The notes beneath the pieces were generated by a model. That model was not told the DNA's origin and made no database searches. It saw nothing but the letters and a program-made list of their open reading frames with translations. Below, one piece after another: positions 22,768-34,794 of a DNA stretch of 64,000 bases (position 1 is its first letter; each line of letters starts with the position of its first letter). The stretch lies in assembly GCA_963383645.1 (NCBI GenBank), contig OY726560.1:86839093-86903092 (forward strand), read 5' to 3'. A program made the position numbers and the translations under genes. This stretch comes from Muscardinus avellanarius (lineage: Eukaryota > Chordata > Mammalia > Rodentia > Gliridae).

Positions 22768-22965
22768 GCCTGGGCATGGTAGCATATACCTCTAATGCTA
22801 GTACTTGGGAGGCTGAGACAAGAGCATCACAGATTAGAGGCAGTGAAGTTCTCAGCATCTTTGTGAGATCCTGTTTCAAGAAAAATAAATAAATAAACAA
22901 ACAAATAAATAAATAAATATTGGGGTGGAAATAGAGAATACCTCTAGGTTCAGTTCCCAATACCT
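22768..22965 (+). mobile_element. B1-dID SINE
   Basis: gcctgggcatggtagcatat, gggaggctgagacaagagca, an (AAAT/AAAC)n linker, then ggggtggaaatagagaatac and cagttcccaatacc. Confidence 0.8.
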
Positions 22966-23134
22966 GAAAAAAAAGGATATTTTCAAGAAGGAAAGCATGA
23001 GTTCAGATTGCATAACTGTGAATTCTGCAGAAATGTTAAGAAATAATACCAGCATTCCACATAGTGTTTAAAGAACTAAGAAAGAACACTTCCCAACTCA
23101 ACTCGGTCCACAAGTTCAGCATCATCTTGATAGT

Positions 23135-23465
23135 GGTGCTATACAAAAATTGGATGCTCTCCAAAATATGCAGAAGCTAGGAATAAAATGAGTCATAGGA
23201 GGAAATCTAGAAGAAGAGGAAACAATAGATGAGCAAATAAGGCAACCTAACTGGGTGTGAAGAGAGGGCAGAAGAGGAAAATTTCCTAGTGCACATGATA
23301 TACATTCACAAACATATCAAAGTCAATCATGAGGAGAAAGTAGGGCAGGAGGAAATGGAGTGGGAATCGGGTCAGGGCTAATTGGGTGATGTGTGCATGT
23401 ATGCCTCTACCATCTTGTACCTCATTAAGATGTATGACTACAATGCACCAATAAAAATTTTAAAA
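23135..23465 (+). mobile_element. 5'-truncated L1 3' end inserted in the ancient L1
   Basis: gaaactagg-type ORF2 end (atgcagaagctaggaataaa), 3'UTR (caaagtcaatcatgaggaga, ggtcagggctaattgggtga, tgtgtgcatgtatgcctcta) and terminal tacaatgcaccaataaaaat. The terminus matches those of the composites and of the 34.8-kb L1, so it shares the 3' signal used by one L1 lineage. Confidence 0.85.
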
Positions 23466-23742
23466 AGACACCAGGAAACCACAGTCAAAATTCTTCATGA
23501 ATCCCAATGTAAAAACCCTTAGTAATGTGTTAAACCAACACAATTCTGCCATGCATTAAATATCACATGACATCACATGAGAGTTATGACAGAAATAAAA
23601 TCATTCATATAAACCAAAGGTGATTTACTTTACTCATTTTTTAGACCACAGAAGAGATACTTGCAATCTATCCTTCAACACAGAAATGAAACTACATGCT
23701 GGAATGAAAGACAAACCAGGTGGAAAAGACTTGTTTCTCCAT

Positions 23743-24126
23743 GGGAGAGTGTGTGAGGGTCTATGGACTTGGTGCATTCATTGGGCAAATATGTGAAGTG
23801 GAAATTGTGGGCACTGTGAGGTCTGGCTGTGAGGCCTGGCTGAAGAAGATGGAGAACAAAGAACTCCAGCAGTAGCAGAAAAAGTGACCCAATTATCTAC
23901 TGACCCCCAGCCCATAAACCTACTTGTCTGGCTCCCTGTCAAGACCACCAATGTGAAAAGCCATGACTGTGTAACTATCCCTCCCTCCTAATGCCCCATT
24001 AAAAAGCCACTAGTCTGTAAGAAAGGGATTCTCTCTCCCAGTCAGGTGCCTCCTCCCAGATTTATCCCTAAACAAATCTTTTCCTGCTGTGGAGCTGTGC
24101 ACTCCTTGTCTCCATCTTTATCAACA
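23743..24126 (+). other. possible solo LTR
   Basis: Sits in the ancient L1 without L1 homology. Has a TG-start/CA-end option (tgtgagggtctatgg to tttatcaaca), a promoter-like cattaaaaagccactag and a polyadenylation-like cctaaacaaatcttttcctgc near the end. No TSD or primer-binding site identified. If viral it is only a remnant LTR with no coding sequence. Confidence 0.35.
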
Positions 24127-24937
24127 TATGATATTTACTACCAGAAATACAAAGTGTGTAAGCCATATACCTGTTGTTTGACCTCTTGTTAGCATAATCT
24201 ATCATTCAACTAAAACAGTAAAATTTGCCAAGGGAATGGAATGTACAGTCCTCTCAACAAGTGGTATTAGGAAAATTGTATATTTCCATAAGAAAGAATA
24301 AAATTAGATCCTTGGTTTATGCCATACAAAAATCTAATTCAAAATGGATCAAAGACCTATCCATAAAATCTAAAACAATAAAACTATTAATAATGAAAGA
24401 TTATTGATAAATATTTATGATACTGGACTTAGCAATGATTTTTTTCAATATGGCACCCAAAACACAAAAGAAATAAAATGCATAAATTTAGCTACATAAA
24501 ATTTGAAACTTTTGTCCATCACAAAGCACTATCTGTAGAATAAACGGTAACCTACAGAATGAAGAAAACACATTCAAATATATGATCATGGAATGGTATC
24601 AAATATACATAAGAAATGATTTAACTCAATGACAAGAAAAAACAACCTGATCAAAAAATCTGTAAAGCATTTGAATACACATTACACTTAAAATGATATA
24701 CAGATTGCTCATGAATAATAAGCAAATGTAAGAATGCTCAGCATTGCTTATATTTAAAGAACACAAACAAAAACCACAATGAGATGACACCTCACACTTA
24801 TTAGGATGGTCATTATAGAAAAAACAAACAAAATATAGAAAGTGTAGGCAAGGATATTAGAATATGAACACTGAATATGGGAATGCTGCATCTGCTATAG
24901 AAACAGTATGAAAGTTATTTTAAAAAATTTAAAGATA

Positions 24938-25125
24938 GCCAGGCATGGTGGTGCACACTTGTAATCCCCACTTATAAGGCAGAGACAGGAGGATCACACA
25001 GGTTCAAAGCCAACCTTGCTGGCTTAAGAGACCCTGTTACCAAATAAAAATATAAAATGGGTCTGGGAGTGCAGCCTGGAGAAGGCCCCTGGATTCTGCC
25101 CCCAGTACCACAAAAAAAAAAAAAA
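24938..25125 (+). mobile_element. type B SINE in the ancient L1, 9-bp TSD
   Basis: gccaggcatggtggtgcaca, gcagagacaggaggatcaca, gtctgggagtgcagcctgga with part of the right monomer deleted, poly(A). ttaaagata at 24929-24937 recurs at 25126-25134. Confidence 0.88.
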
Positions 25126-25849
25126 TTAAAGATAGATTTATCCTGTAATCTTTAATTCCCACTTCTGGGTATATACACAAAAGAATTGAAAGTAAAGACT
25201 TGAGAAGATATTTATATACTCAAGTTAGTCACAGCATTATTCACCAGAGACAAAAGATGGGAGAAATCCACATATTTATAGATAAATAAATTGATAAACA
25301 AAACTTGGTATGTACACACACAGTATTTACAATATTCTGCAGCTTCAGTTGTATTAATACAGGATTATTCAGCCTCAAAAATAAAAATAAATCTGCAACA
25401 TGATGACATTGAAGATAATGAACTAATTAAAATCCTACAGCCATGACAGGACAAATGCTGCATGATTCCATTTATATGAAATATTTTGGGGTTTCTTGTA
25501 TTTTTTTAAATTTTTTATTGGTGCACTGTATTCATACATCATAGTGGGATACAAAAAACTTTTGTAGACATACATAAACACATCACCCAGTCAGCCTCCA
25601 ACCGATCCCCAAACCATTCCCTCCCCATCCCTCCTTCCCATGCTTGGCTTAGTGGTTGATCTAGTATTATAGCAATTTATCCAAAATTAAAAATGATAAT
25701 CTCACATAACAGTTTCATTTGTCTGATACCAAGCTTTTGATAACTTAAAGATAACATTTCAATATTTCTTTTTGCTTTCTTTCTTACCAGAGAATATTTT
25801 TTCTTTTTTTTTAGGTGAAACTATCGTATATTTATATATTTATTTTTCA

Positions 25850-26545
25850 GAAAAAAATCTATCCTGATATGGAATATTGACTCTAGCTACCCAAAACGAT
25901 CTCGAAAAAGAACAAAGCTAGAAGATATATATTTTCTGATTTCAAACCATATAAAGCTACAATAATTAAAACAGTGTAGTACTGTTCTAAAGGCAGATAC
26001 ATAAACCATTGAAGTTAAATAAAAAGCCTAGAAATACATTCATCCATATATTGTCAAGTTATTTTTGACAAGGTTTCCATGAACATTTGGTGGAGGAAAT
26101 ACTAATCTTTTAACTAAATATTGTTGAAAAATAATAATTACATGAAAAAGAATAAAATTGGACCCTTACCTAACACATATACAAATATTAACTCAAAATA
26201 GATAAAAGACCTAAATATAAATCTTAAGAATATAAACTTTTAGAAGAAAATCTGGGTCATAAAACCTCACAACATTGAAATTGGCAATGATTTCTTGGAT
26301 ATGATTTCAATGACACAGGCAACAAAAGGGTATACAAACTCCCTAAAAAATAAAATATTGTATATCTAAAGACAATGTAAACAGAGTTAAAAGTTACTGA
26401 TGGAATGGGATAAAATATTTCCAAATGATATATCTGAAGGTATATTAATATTCCAACTAGAAATCCTAAAAATTAACAACAATAAAAGCAAACAATGCAA
26501 TTTAGAAATAGATAAAAGACTAACATAAATAATGAATCTCCACAG
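25850..26545 (+). mobile_element. captured older-L1 ORF2 fragment in copy B
   Basis: Reads in sense on this strand because the carrier is inverted: ccataaaaagcctagaaata-type, aaaacagtgtagtactgttc, attggacccttacctaacac, attggcaatgatttcttgga. Homologous to the host L1 segment at about 24230-24640 on the same strand. Confidence 0.8.
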
Positions 26546-26555
26546 ATAACCAATC

Positions 26556-27471
26556 TTAGTTGTCTGTTGGATGGAAAATCTTGTTTCTCTGGTTCTGGTG
26601 TGTGTTACCTATTTCTTCTTTGTAGTTAATCTCTTTGAGTATTTTCTCTAGTGCTGGTTTTGAAGACATAAATTCCTTCAGTTTCTGTTTGTCATGGAAG
26701 CTTCTTTTTCCCCATCTAATTTGATAGAAAGTTGTGCTGGGTAGGAAATTTCTGGCTGGAAGTTGTTTTCTTTCAGAGTTTGGAGTATGTTACTCCAAGC
26801 CCTTCTGGCTCTCATGACTTGGTTTGGGAAGTCTGGAGTGATTCTAATTGGTTTGCCTCTGAATGTCACTTGGCTCTTTGTTTTTGTTGCCTTTAAGATT
26901 CTCTGCTTGGTTTCCACATTGGTCATTTTGACAATTATGGGGCATGGGGATCCTCTTCTCTGATCCTGTCTAAAGGGAGTTCTATAAATTTCCTGGATCT
27001 GTGTATCGACCTCTTGCTCTATGTTTGGAAAATTTTCTGCTATTACTTCCTTGAAGAGATTGTTGATCCCTTTGGTTTCACCTTCTTTTCCCTTCTCTAT
27101 TCCAATTATTCTTAGGTTAGCTCTCTTAAAATGGGCCCATATTTCTTCAATGTCAAATTTCTGCTGTCGGATTTTTTTTCTAGATTAGAAGCTATGCATT
27201 CATTTTTGGATTGCTCGTCTTCTAAGAGCGAGATTCTATTCTCCATGTGGTCTAATTGGTTGTTTGTACTTTGAATTGAGGCCTTTACTTCATTAATTGC
27301 ATCCTTTATCTCTTTTTGGCTCTCTCTGAATTCTTTTTGAAACACCTCTATTATTTCTACAGTTATTTTCCTGATTTGATCTTCTAGAAATCTCTGAATT
27401 TCTGTTTTATCGGGTTCTGATGTTGTGGGGTTGTGGGCATTCATTGCTCCATTGTTATTCCTCTTTCCCAT
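26556..27471 (-). pseudogene. L1-type ORF1, multiply frameshifted (copy B)
   Basis: Starts [20 protein letters not shown] at 27471, with coiled coil to about 27190. The frame breaks in the A-run near 27170-27180, then RRM residues appear in another frame. The C-terminal domain (QRILKATKTKSQVTFRGKPI) is broken again near 26700 by extra A's (gggaaaaagaag on the coding strand). More damaged than copies A and D. Confidence 0.85.
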
Positions 27472-28389
27472 GATTTTGGAAGTTTGTGCCTTCTCTGGGT
27501 TCTTCCCTTGGGTCACTACAACTTCACTTAAGGTGCTCTGGATCTCGAGTCTGTGGTATCTCAGTCACCACTACTCCTTTACTGGGTTGTATTTCAGAGT
27601 CTCAGACCCTGGTAGTCAATCTAGGCTACTTTAGACCATGGGGGTACCAGGTTGGGCATTCCCCTATGGTGTGATATCTCTGCCACCGCCACTCCCCCAC
27701 TGGGTCAAGTCCCTGGGAGTACAGTACTGGGATTTCTCCTCTAGGGGCCACAATTTGACTCACTGTTGTTGAGTGCACAGATGGAGCTGTCGTGGACTTG
27801 GTGAATTCGCTGCTGCTGCCACCGGTGGCAATATGGCGCCGCTGTCACGCCCTCGGCCATGAGGCTGGCATATTTCTTTTCTGTTTTTGAGCTCCACTCT
27901 GAGTCCCTGCAGGGTGTGCTGAGCCCAGCCTCTGGAAGCTTTAGATGCTCCCTGCTCCAAGAAATCTGCCAAATTCCTCCCGGCTGATCTGCAGTGGCTC
28001 ACCTTGGCTTGCTGTCTGCCGCTCCTCTCTAGAGCCTGGTGGGCTATTGAGTGCGTTGGGCTGGTGCCGTCCTTTGAGCTCACCGCTGCCACCGGTAGTA
28101 AGGCCCTGCTGCCACGTCCTTGGGCGTGAGGCTGGCGTATCTTTTCTCTGGTTCTGAGCTCTGTTATGAGTTCCCCTCCTCTCTGGAGCCTGGTGCTGCA
28201 AGGGAAAATGACGCCTGCCGCTTCGCGCCATGGCTCCGGCTGCAGCACTGCAGTCTGGTTTCTTTCTGGTGTCTTGTTTTTCCAGCCCTCTTTTTCTCTG
28301 TTCCTTGAAATTACATTTTTTATTTCTCTGCTGATGGTGTTTTCTGGCTATGAAAGGCACTTATTTTGTGGTAATAGAGATTGGTTGTT

Positions 28390-28411
28390 AGCGGGGCTGG
28401 TAAGCCCCGCT
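28390..28411 (-). promoter_or_regulatory. 5'-terminal hairpin of composite copy B
   Basis: agcggggct (28390-28398) and agccccgct (28403-28411) flank a 4-nt loop of different sequence (ggta) from copy A (tacg, same strand sense taken as read). The stem is preserved while the loop varies. Confidence 0.6.
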
Positions 28412-28605
28412 TTTCTCCGTCACCATCTTCCCGGAAGTCTGGAGTTGGTGTTTAAATAGGGAAAGAGTTTCAAAGGGAAAGAGAACAGGTTTTGAAGATG
28501 GACGGTGGTGGTTGCACTATAGTCAGTACCAAGTCCCACTGGCATGTACACTTAATATTGGTTATTATGATAACATTCATGTTTCAAATGCTACAAATAA
28601 AAAAT

Positions 28606-28902
28606 AGAGCACAGGAGAAAGAAAACTGTGGTGCATTTTCTTTTGAATGTTTTAATCTGTGGTTGGTTGATTTGCAGGTAAGGAATCTATGCATACAAAC
28701 AGCATTTGCAGAAATTGCAGTGCATAGTCAAATGCTATCCTATCTGAAAGCCTGTGCACACATTTGCAAAGGAAAGAACACACTTTAAAAACAATGTCAA
28801 CCCTAGCCAATACTTTTAGAAATTGTAGAATATGGGTGTCATTTTAATTTCTGAAAGCCTATTTACATTTTTATGAAGTTTACTAAGACTCTGTAATTCC
28901 AT
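28606..28902. other. no recognisable feature
   Basis: Short stretch after the ancient L1 end. The frame at 28492-28788 spans the L1 tail and is not a gene by any motif seen. Confidence 0.35.
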
Positions 28903-29075
28903 TTTTTGGGAGGCTGAGACAGGAGGATTGCTGGTTCCAGAACAGCCTCTGCAACTTAACAAGATCTCAGCTACCTAGTGAAACCTTTTTTTTTTTTTTT
29001 CAAAATAAAAAGACTAAAATTGGTAGAGGTGTAGCTCTGAGGTTGAACACTCCTGGGCCAGTCTCCAATATCTAC
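28903..29075 (+). mobile_element. B1-dID SINE, 5'-truncated
   Basis: tgggaggctgagacaggagg, aacttaacaagatctcagct, a T-run linker, then gtagaggtgtagctctgagg. Confidence 0.75.
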
Positions 29076-29356
29076 CTATCTTTGTATGTGTGTATATGTA
29101 TTTATATAGTGTATTGGGTTTATCAAGTCATTATTTAACTAATGAAGATGAAATATTATTTTGAAGAGAGGATTTTGGTTTCAGCACGATAAATCTAATA
29201 AAGCATATATTTTATATTATGTATTTTATTAACTATATTATATTATTATATGTATATATAATTTTTCCCTTTCATGTCAAAAGCAGTCAGCTGCTTTTGA
29301 GGAAATGATTACCTCACTACAGGAGAAAGTTGATCATAGTTCATTAATAGACAGTT

Positions 29357-29357
29357 A

Positions 29358-29407
<50 letters not shown>

Positions 29408-29611
29408 GGCAGTACTGGGGATTGAGCCCAGGATCTTCCTAACTCTGAGCTACACCCCAGCCCTATTTTTTATTTTTTAATTTTGAAACAGGGTCTTAAA
29501 AAATTGCAGAGGGCCTCCTCACTAAGTAGTTGAGGCTAGCCGCCAACCTATGATCTTCCTGTCTCAGCCTCCCAAGTAAAGGAATTACAAGCATGTGCCA
29601 ACATGTCCGAC
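29357..29611 (-). mobile_element. B1-dID SINE (type A), inverted, (TTG)n tail
   Basis: About 16 TTG units, then cagtactggggattgagccc, gagctacaccccagccctat, attgcagagggcctcctcac, taagtagttgaggctagccg, ending caacatgtccgac. Confidence 0.9.
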
Positions 29612-30181
29612 ATCCAAAAGGGAGCTTTTAATGGTTTCTAAGGAAAAAGGAAGTCTTGCATTAGAGACTGCAACCAGGTACTTGTAGAAACTGTAATACC
29701 AGAAAAATGGCAGGTGGCTTTGTGTATATCCGTGTGCACATGGTCATGGTACAGCTGGTAAATCCTGAGGGAAAGAGACAATCTGAAGTGAGTTGTTTCA
29801 AGATGCAATTAGTTTTATGCTTGGAACCATCAGTGAATGTCACATGTAAAAGCAATTATTGCTGGTACGAAAGAAAGGTTAAGCACCCGACACCCACCTG
29901 AAGCACCATCCAAATTCAAACAGAGAAAAGCAGAAGCATTCTGGCATTCCGGTCACAGGCCAGATAAAACAGCTCTCATTCTCACTGGTTCTGTGGGGCC
30001 TGGGATTCTAAACAAAACAACACCTGCTTTCAATGATGTCTGCATTTTCTTCTTAAGATTTCCTTGTTTCTATGTTGTTCCTTTCAGAATGGCACTGCAT
30101 TGTTGAAAGCTGGTGCATTAGCCTTATTCTGTTTGGCTTTGCAAATCTATTTATTTTGTTGTTATTTTGGTTTTGATTTCT
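29612..30181. other. no recognisable feature
   Basis: Apparently unique; overlapping short frames on both strands without recognisable domains. Confidence 0.35.
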
Positions 30182-30314
30182 TTTTTTTTTTTTTTTTGGT
30201 ATTGGAGATTGAACTTGGGGCATTCTACCTATAGCTAACCCCCTCACTTCTGCCTAACCCTTTTTGTTTTCTCCCAAGTACTGGGATTACAGGAATGAGC
30301 AGCCATGCCTGGCT
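30182..30314 (-). mobile_element. B1-dID SINE, inverted, internally deleted
   Basis: Poly(T), ggtattggagattgaacttg, ctatagctaaccccctcac, then directly cccaagtactgggattacag and gccatgcctggc. The middle of the element is missing. Confidence 0.8.
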
Positions 30315-31288
30315 CTCTGTCTAAAGGATTCTGTATTTGAGCCTCAGTCTTGCCTTTGAGAACTAGGAAAGCTCTCAGAATAAAGATTTAATGCCTCAGC
30401 AAGTAGAGCATTAAAAGAAGGCCAACCCCAGCATGGCAGCCTAAGGCCAGTGGTATTCTGGGATCACCCTACTTCATTAGTTCAAGAATGTCAAAAAAAT
30501 TTACTGTTTGTTCTAGCAAAAGCCACATCATAGGCTTCTGTCTTCCTCTCTCTCAAATAATTTACTTTAGAAGACTTGTAGTTACTGTACCTGTATTGTA
30601 AAACTACTCTTGTATTAATTTCCAAAATGTAAACAAGCAGCCAGAGCCTGGATGCTGCACAAGGACTCAGACAGGAAGGAGTGGCAGCTTTTACAACGCA
30701 GAGTTCTTCTCTCTCTCTCTGCCATTTGTCCTAATTTTTATCCATAGTAAAGCCGTTAGCCCTAAAATATGTAGAAAAAATTAAAAACCAAAAAAAAAAT
30801 CACAGTGATTCTGCCTGGGGCATTTTATTTCAGAGCCATAAAGATAGGGCAGGAGCCATGTAGATTATAGACCCCTGCATTTAGTAAGTGCACTGTCTGG
30901 AGGCAAAGAGGCACCACTTGGCTAAGAAATAAGTTACTATCCCATAGCCTTGGTAAGAAGATACCAGTAAGATACTGATAAGAAGATACCAATACAAAAT
31001 CTATTTAAAAGCTGAGGTTCTAAAAGGGGGTCAGAGTTCTATTTGGGGGCTCTCCAGTGTGCATGCCAACATGTTGTTTATTATTCTCTTATCTTTCTAT
31101 TTCCTACTGATTCTGTAATAAGACTTGTTAAAGCTGCACCAAGCTGCCTAATAGTTTCAATTTTCCTATTCAACAAATTTTATTTGAAAAAAGGAAAAGA
31201 ATCCATAGCACCATTTATAACCATGACAGTTTTAAATAACTTTTTTCTGTATTTTTGCAATTTACATGTCTTTTATTTTTATTGCTTT
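30315..31288. other. apparently unique DNA, no gene seen
   Basis: About 1 kb without recognised repeats. Minor local duplication at 30958-30990 (agataccagtaagatactga). No convincing exon. Confidence 0.4.
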
Positions 31289-31532
31289 TTTTGTTTATTT
31301 TATGGTCCTGAGAATTGGACCCAGGGGCATTCTACCTCTGAGCTACACTCCCATTTTTTTTTTAAATGCAAGCTACATTCCCGCTGTTTTGTTTTGTTTT
31401 GTTTTGTTTTGTTTGTTTGTTTGTTTTGTCAGGGTCTAACTGAATTGCTTAGGCTAGCCTCCAACCTTTGGTCCTCCTGTCTTAGCCTTCTAAGTACTGG
31501 AATTACAGGTGTGCACCATGGTGTACTACTGT
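31289..31532 (-). mobile_element. B1-dID SINE, inverted, with (GTTTT)n linker expansion
   Basis: cctgagaattggacccaggg, gagctacactcccatttttt, then a duplicated agctacattcccgctg and a ttttg-repeat expansion, then aggctagcctccaacctttg and attacaggtgtgcaccatgg. Confidence 0.8.
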
Positions 31533-32627
31533 AAATGCATCTTCTACAACATGAATGGCTTTCTTCCAGTTCTTGTGCCATTCATCTGAAATGGAATCAA
31601 CCAGAAGACACGGACTCTGTCTCCCAGTCTTTGGGTAGGTAAGAGCCTAATGTGATGAGGGCTAGATGAGGACACAGATGGCCGGGCTGCATCCATGACA
31701 CCCTTTAGTCTCTCCTGTGATGTTCTTCAGACCTTAGTCATCTGCATTTCAGTGTTTTGCTCATTGGGCTACTTATAGTGAAGTCTCTTTTCTATAGCAG
31801 TAGCACTGACTGAGAGAAATCTGTTGCAAAGATTTTAACCTGATCCACACTATTTCCCTAGACACTTTGACTTGTTTCATGAGTGTGAGCTCTACCCTGA
31901 TCCCTACACCTAAATACCTGCAACCTCCTTCCTGCCAGGGAAGCATCTCTCTGCAGTGCAGAAATAGGACCCAGAAGGGCTTCACAACTCAAGGAAATTC
32001 CAAGTTTCATTTAGCATATTGTCTAAGAAGCTAACATTTCTTGCGATGGTTGAGGGGTGCCTGTGCTCAGGAGCTTTCAGAGCCCAATTTCAAGTCACAG
32101 TAGAGTAGTCTATGTGAGTCTCCTGATGGGTGACAGCAAATCGGACCAGCTTCTATGCTGTTCAAAATGTTCCTGGGAAGTCCATAAGACCATGGAGGGG
32201 CAGCACAATTACTGCTTCTGTACTCAGTATCTCAACTGAGGGAGAAGTAGAAAAGTCTGAGTCTTATAATTAGTTCATGCTTCCTTATCTTATAAGGAGG
32301 GTGATCTGGTCTGACATCACTGAGCTTAGTCAGCAACTATGTGAGGAGACTCTCAGCCTCCCTCCAAGCCCTTGGCTCTGTAACTTTTTAGGGCTCAGTG
32401 TCCATTTATCTTATCCTGTTTCCATGCCAACTCTTCTCATGTCCTATCAGGGTTGGTCCATGTGGCTGTTAGCAGATGGCTCAGATCAAGGGATGACACT
32501 TGAAAGATTAGGTGCCAGAGTTTGCAGTCTGTTGGACGTTAGCTGGTGCAACATCTATTGGGAAGGTTTCGGCGTACACATTCCTGGTTACTAACAAGGG
32601 GCTGCACCATTTGCCATGCTCACTCTC
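31533..32627. other. apparently unique DNA, no gene seen
   Basis: About 1.1 kb, higher GC than most of the window. The plus frame at 32277-32594 (105 residues) has no recognisable motif. No repeat identified. Confidence 0.4.
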
Positions 32628-32831
32628 TATAGTCTTCTATCGAAGACTGAACCTGGGGCATTATACCTTTGAGACATTCCCAGTCCTTTTCATTTTTTTA
32701 AATTTGGAAACAGCATCTGGCTCAGTTGCTGAGGGTCTTCCTAAGTTGTGGAGTCTGGTCTTGAGCCTATAATCTTTCTGTTTTAGCTTCCCAAGTACTA
32801 GAATTACAGGTGTGTCTTCCAATGCCAGCTT
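32628..32831 (-). mobile_element. B1-dID SINE, inverted, old
   Basis: gaagactgaacctggggcat, tttggaaacagcatctggct, cagttgctgagggtcttcct, cccaagtactagaattacag, ending caatgccagct. Confidence 0.75.
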
Positions 32832-33044
32832 GGGTCCCATTTTGTTAGGTTATTCTTCAAGCCCATTATCTTCTGAGATACAAAAGCATCCCCCCCTATT
32901 AATCTCAACTTTTGGACAGTCCCATTTAGGTTTTAATACACAGTATTTTTCTGTGTATGATATGAAGTACATTTTTATATCTATATAAATATCCATTTAT
33001 TGATGAGTTTTATTTGTTGTTTTGTTTTTGATTAGCAAACTCCC

Positions 33045-33835
33045 TCATGATAAAAGCAATTATTTATTGGTGCATTATAGCCATGCACCTTAATGGAGTA
33101 CAAGATAGTAGAGGCATACATGCACACATCACTCATTTAGCCCTTCTCCAATTCCCTCCCCACTCCCTCTTCCTCCCTCTTTTGTTTGGCTTAGTGATTG
33201 ACTTTGATATGTTTGTGAATGTAGGTCATGTACATTAGGAGTTTCCCTCTCCCCCCCCTCCATCTCTGTCATTAGGTCGCCTCATTTGCTCCTCTATGGT
33301 TTCTCCTTTTATTCGTGCATTGTAATTATACATCCCAATGATTCTTAATGATATTTTTATATATGCACTTAACATTATTTAATCTGTTCCTTCCCTGTAC
33401 CTCCTCAGTCCCATCCTTTCTTCCTTCTTCCCGAGTCCCTTTCCCTCCTCTACTGGCCTTTCTTCTTTTCTTATGAGGCCCCTTTGCCTTGCTTTCTTCA
33501 CTCTAGCTTCCACATAAGAGAAAAAACATGGAGCCCTTGATTTTCTGAGTCTGGCTGATCTTACTTAGCACAACATTTTCTTGCAAATGACATGGTTTTG
33601 TTCTTCTCTCTGAGTGAGTAAAACTCTGTTATACATATATACCACATTTTATTTATTCAATCATCTGATGAATACCTAAGTTGATTCCATAATTTGGCTA
33701 TTGTAAATTATACTAGTATAAACATGAATATTTCTCTGCCGCTGTAGTACTCTGCTTCAATTATTTTGGGAAAATATTGAGGAGTGTTATAGCTGGGTCA
33801 TATGGTGGTTCCATTCCTAGTCACAAAAGCAACTA
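33045..33835 (-). mobile_element. L1 3' end, inverted
   Basis: ttattggtgcattatagcca, acaagatagtagaggcatac, then antisense ORF2 end (cttacttagcacaacatttt, tccataatttggctattgta, agctgggtcatatggtggtt). 5'-truncated near 33835. Resembles the fragments at 49078 and 59945. Confidence 0.88.
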
Positions 33836-33862
33836 TGAATGCAGATATTAAAGGGAGCTTTT

Positions 33863-34077
33863 GCCGGGCGTGGTGGTGCACGCTTGTAATCCCCGCGCTT
33901 GGGAGGCAGAGACAGGAGGATCGCGCAGGTTCGAAGCCAGCCACGCGCGCTGGTTTATGAGACCCTGTTTCCAAATAAAAATGTAAAAATAGGTCTGGGA
34001 GTGTAGCCTGGAGGTATAAGGGCTTCCAGAAACCCCAGTACCACCAAAATACAAAACAAACAAAAAAAAAACAACAA
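33863..34077 (+). mobile_element. type B SINE with 13-bp TSD, young
   Basis: gccgggcgtggtggtgcacg, cttgggaggcagagacagga, tcgcgcaggttcgaagccag, gtctgggagtgtagcctgga, A-rich tail. Flanked by aaagggagctttt at 33850-33862 and 34078-34090. Many CpGs are intact, which suggests recent insertion. Confidence 0.95.
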
Positions 34078-34090
34078 AAAGGGAGCTTTT

Positions 34091-34782
34091 CTTCTTATAG
34101 AATTTGCCCTTATAATTTCTCACTAGCTACTTAGTTTTGAGAAAGCTTTAGAGAGCATTCAAAAAGATTTTGTTTGCAGACTGTAGCATTTTGTTATAGA
34201 TTGTTACATGTAGTATTCTTCACTGTCTTTAGTGAAAAGGCAGGTATGAACTATTTTAATTTTTATGGATAGAATAAGTTTCTGCTCAACCATTTCAAGA
34301 TTTCCAGTGGCTTTTAAATTAGATACTATCTGGTCTGTGTAATTTAGAGGGACTACTAGCTTCAGTGCTCTGTCTCATATTAGTAAAATAGTAAAAGAGG
34401 TCTTGCAGAAGAGCCAACTTCTTTCCTGTTTAAAAAATCATTAAAATATATATGTTAGATATATGTTTATGAAGCTACAGCTTCCTGAAGTGAAGAGCAG
34501 AGTCATTAACAAATACAGTGGGTGGCTTAACATTAATAGTGGTGGCTTTAGCAAGGAAGATGCATAAGGAGAATCACTGAACTGGAAAAATAGCAAAGAA
34601 AATTAATTTACCTCCAAAGTGGAGTGCAGTTGAGAACAGGGCTCACAGCATGAACCCATTTCCTCCTCACATTAAGTGAGGAAAGAACTCACATAATTAC
34701 ATTACAAAGACAAGTTAACTGAAGCAACAAAAGTTACAGAAAATTGCCTTTGTACCTCAAACCTAATAGGTAATATATTATT
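34091..34782. other. apparently unique DNA, no gene seen
   Basis: AT-rich, no repeat or exon recognised. Confidence 0.4.
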
Positions 34783-34794
34783 AAGACCCTAGAG

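Larger units (their letters stand above)
25501..28439 (-). mobile_element. composite half-L1 element, copy B (inverted)
   Basis: On the minus strand: 5' end gacttccgggaagatggtga at 28439; leader to 27472; ORF1 27471-26556; antisense older-L1 ORF2 piece (reads in sense on the plus strand, about 25850-26545); unknown segment; L1 3' end (reverse of ttttttattggtgcactgta) at 25501. Same order and junctions as copies A, C and D. It interrupts the ancient L1, whose 3' tail resumes at 28441. A TSD could not be identified. Confidence 0.87.
21274..28605 (+). mobile_element. one ancient L1 spread over 7.3 kb by nested insertions
   Basis: Collinear ORF2 and 3' pieces of an old L1: 21274-21790 (endonuclease end and linker; aacacttcatccaagaacag), 22226-22400, about 22972-23134 (atgttaagaaataataccag, cacttcccaactcaactcgg), 23466-23625, 24200-24937 (C-terminal; attcaaaatggatcaaagacc), 25126-25500 (tatgaaatattttg) and 28441-28605 (gatggacggtggtggttgcac, a conserved L1 3' landmark). 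Between them sit five SINEs, an (AT)n tract, a younger L1 3' end, an LTR-like segment and composite copy B. Full of stops. Confidence 0.75.

Noticed and set aside
27425..28459. Plus-strand ORFs across the copy B leader and ORF1
   Set aside because: Antisense shadows of an inverted composite element.
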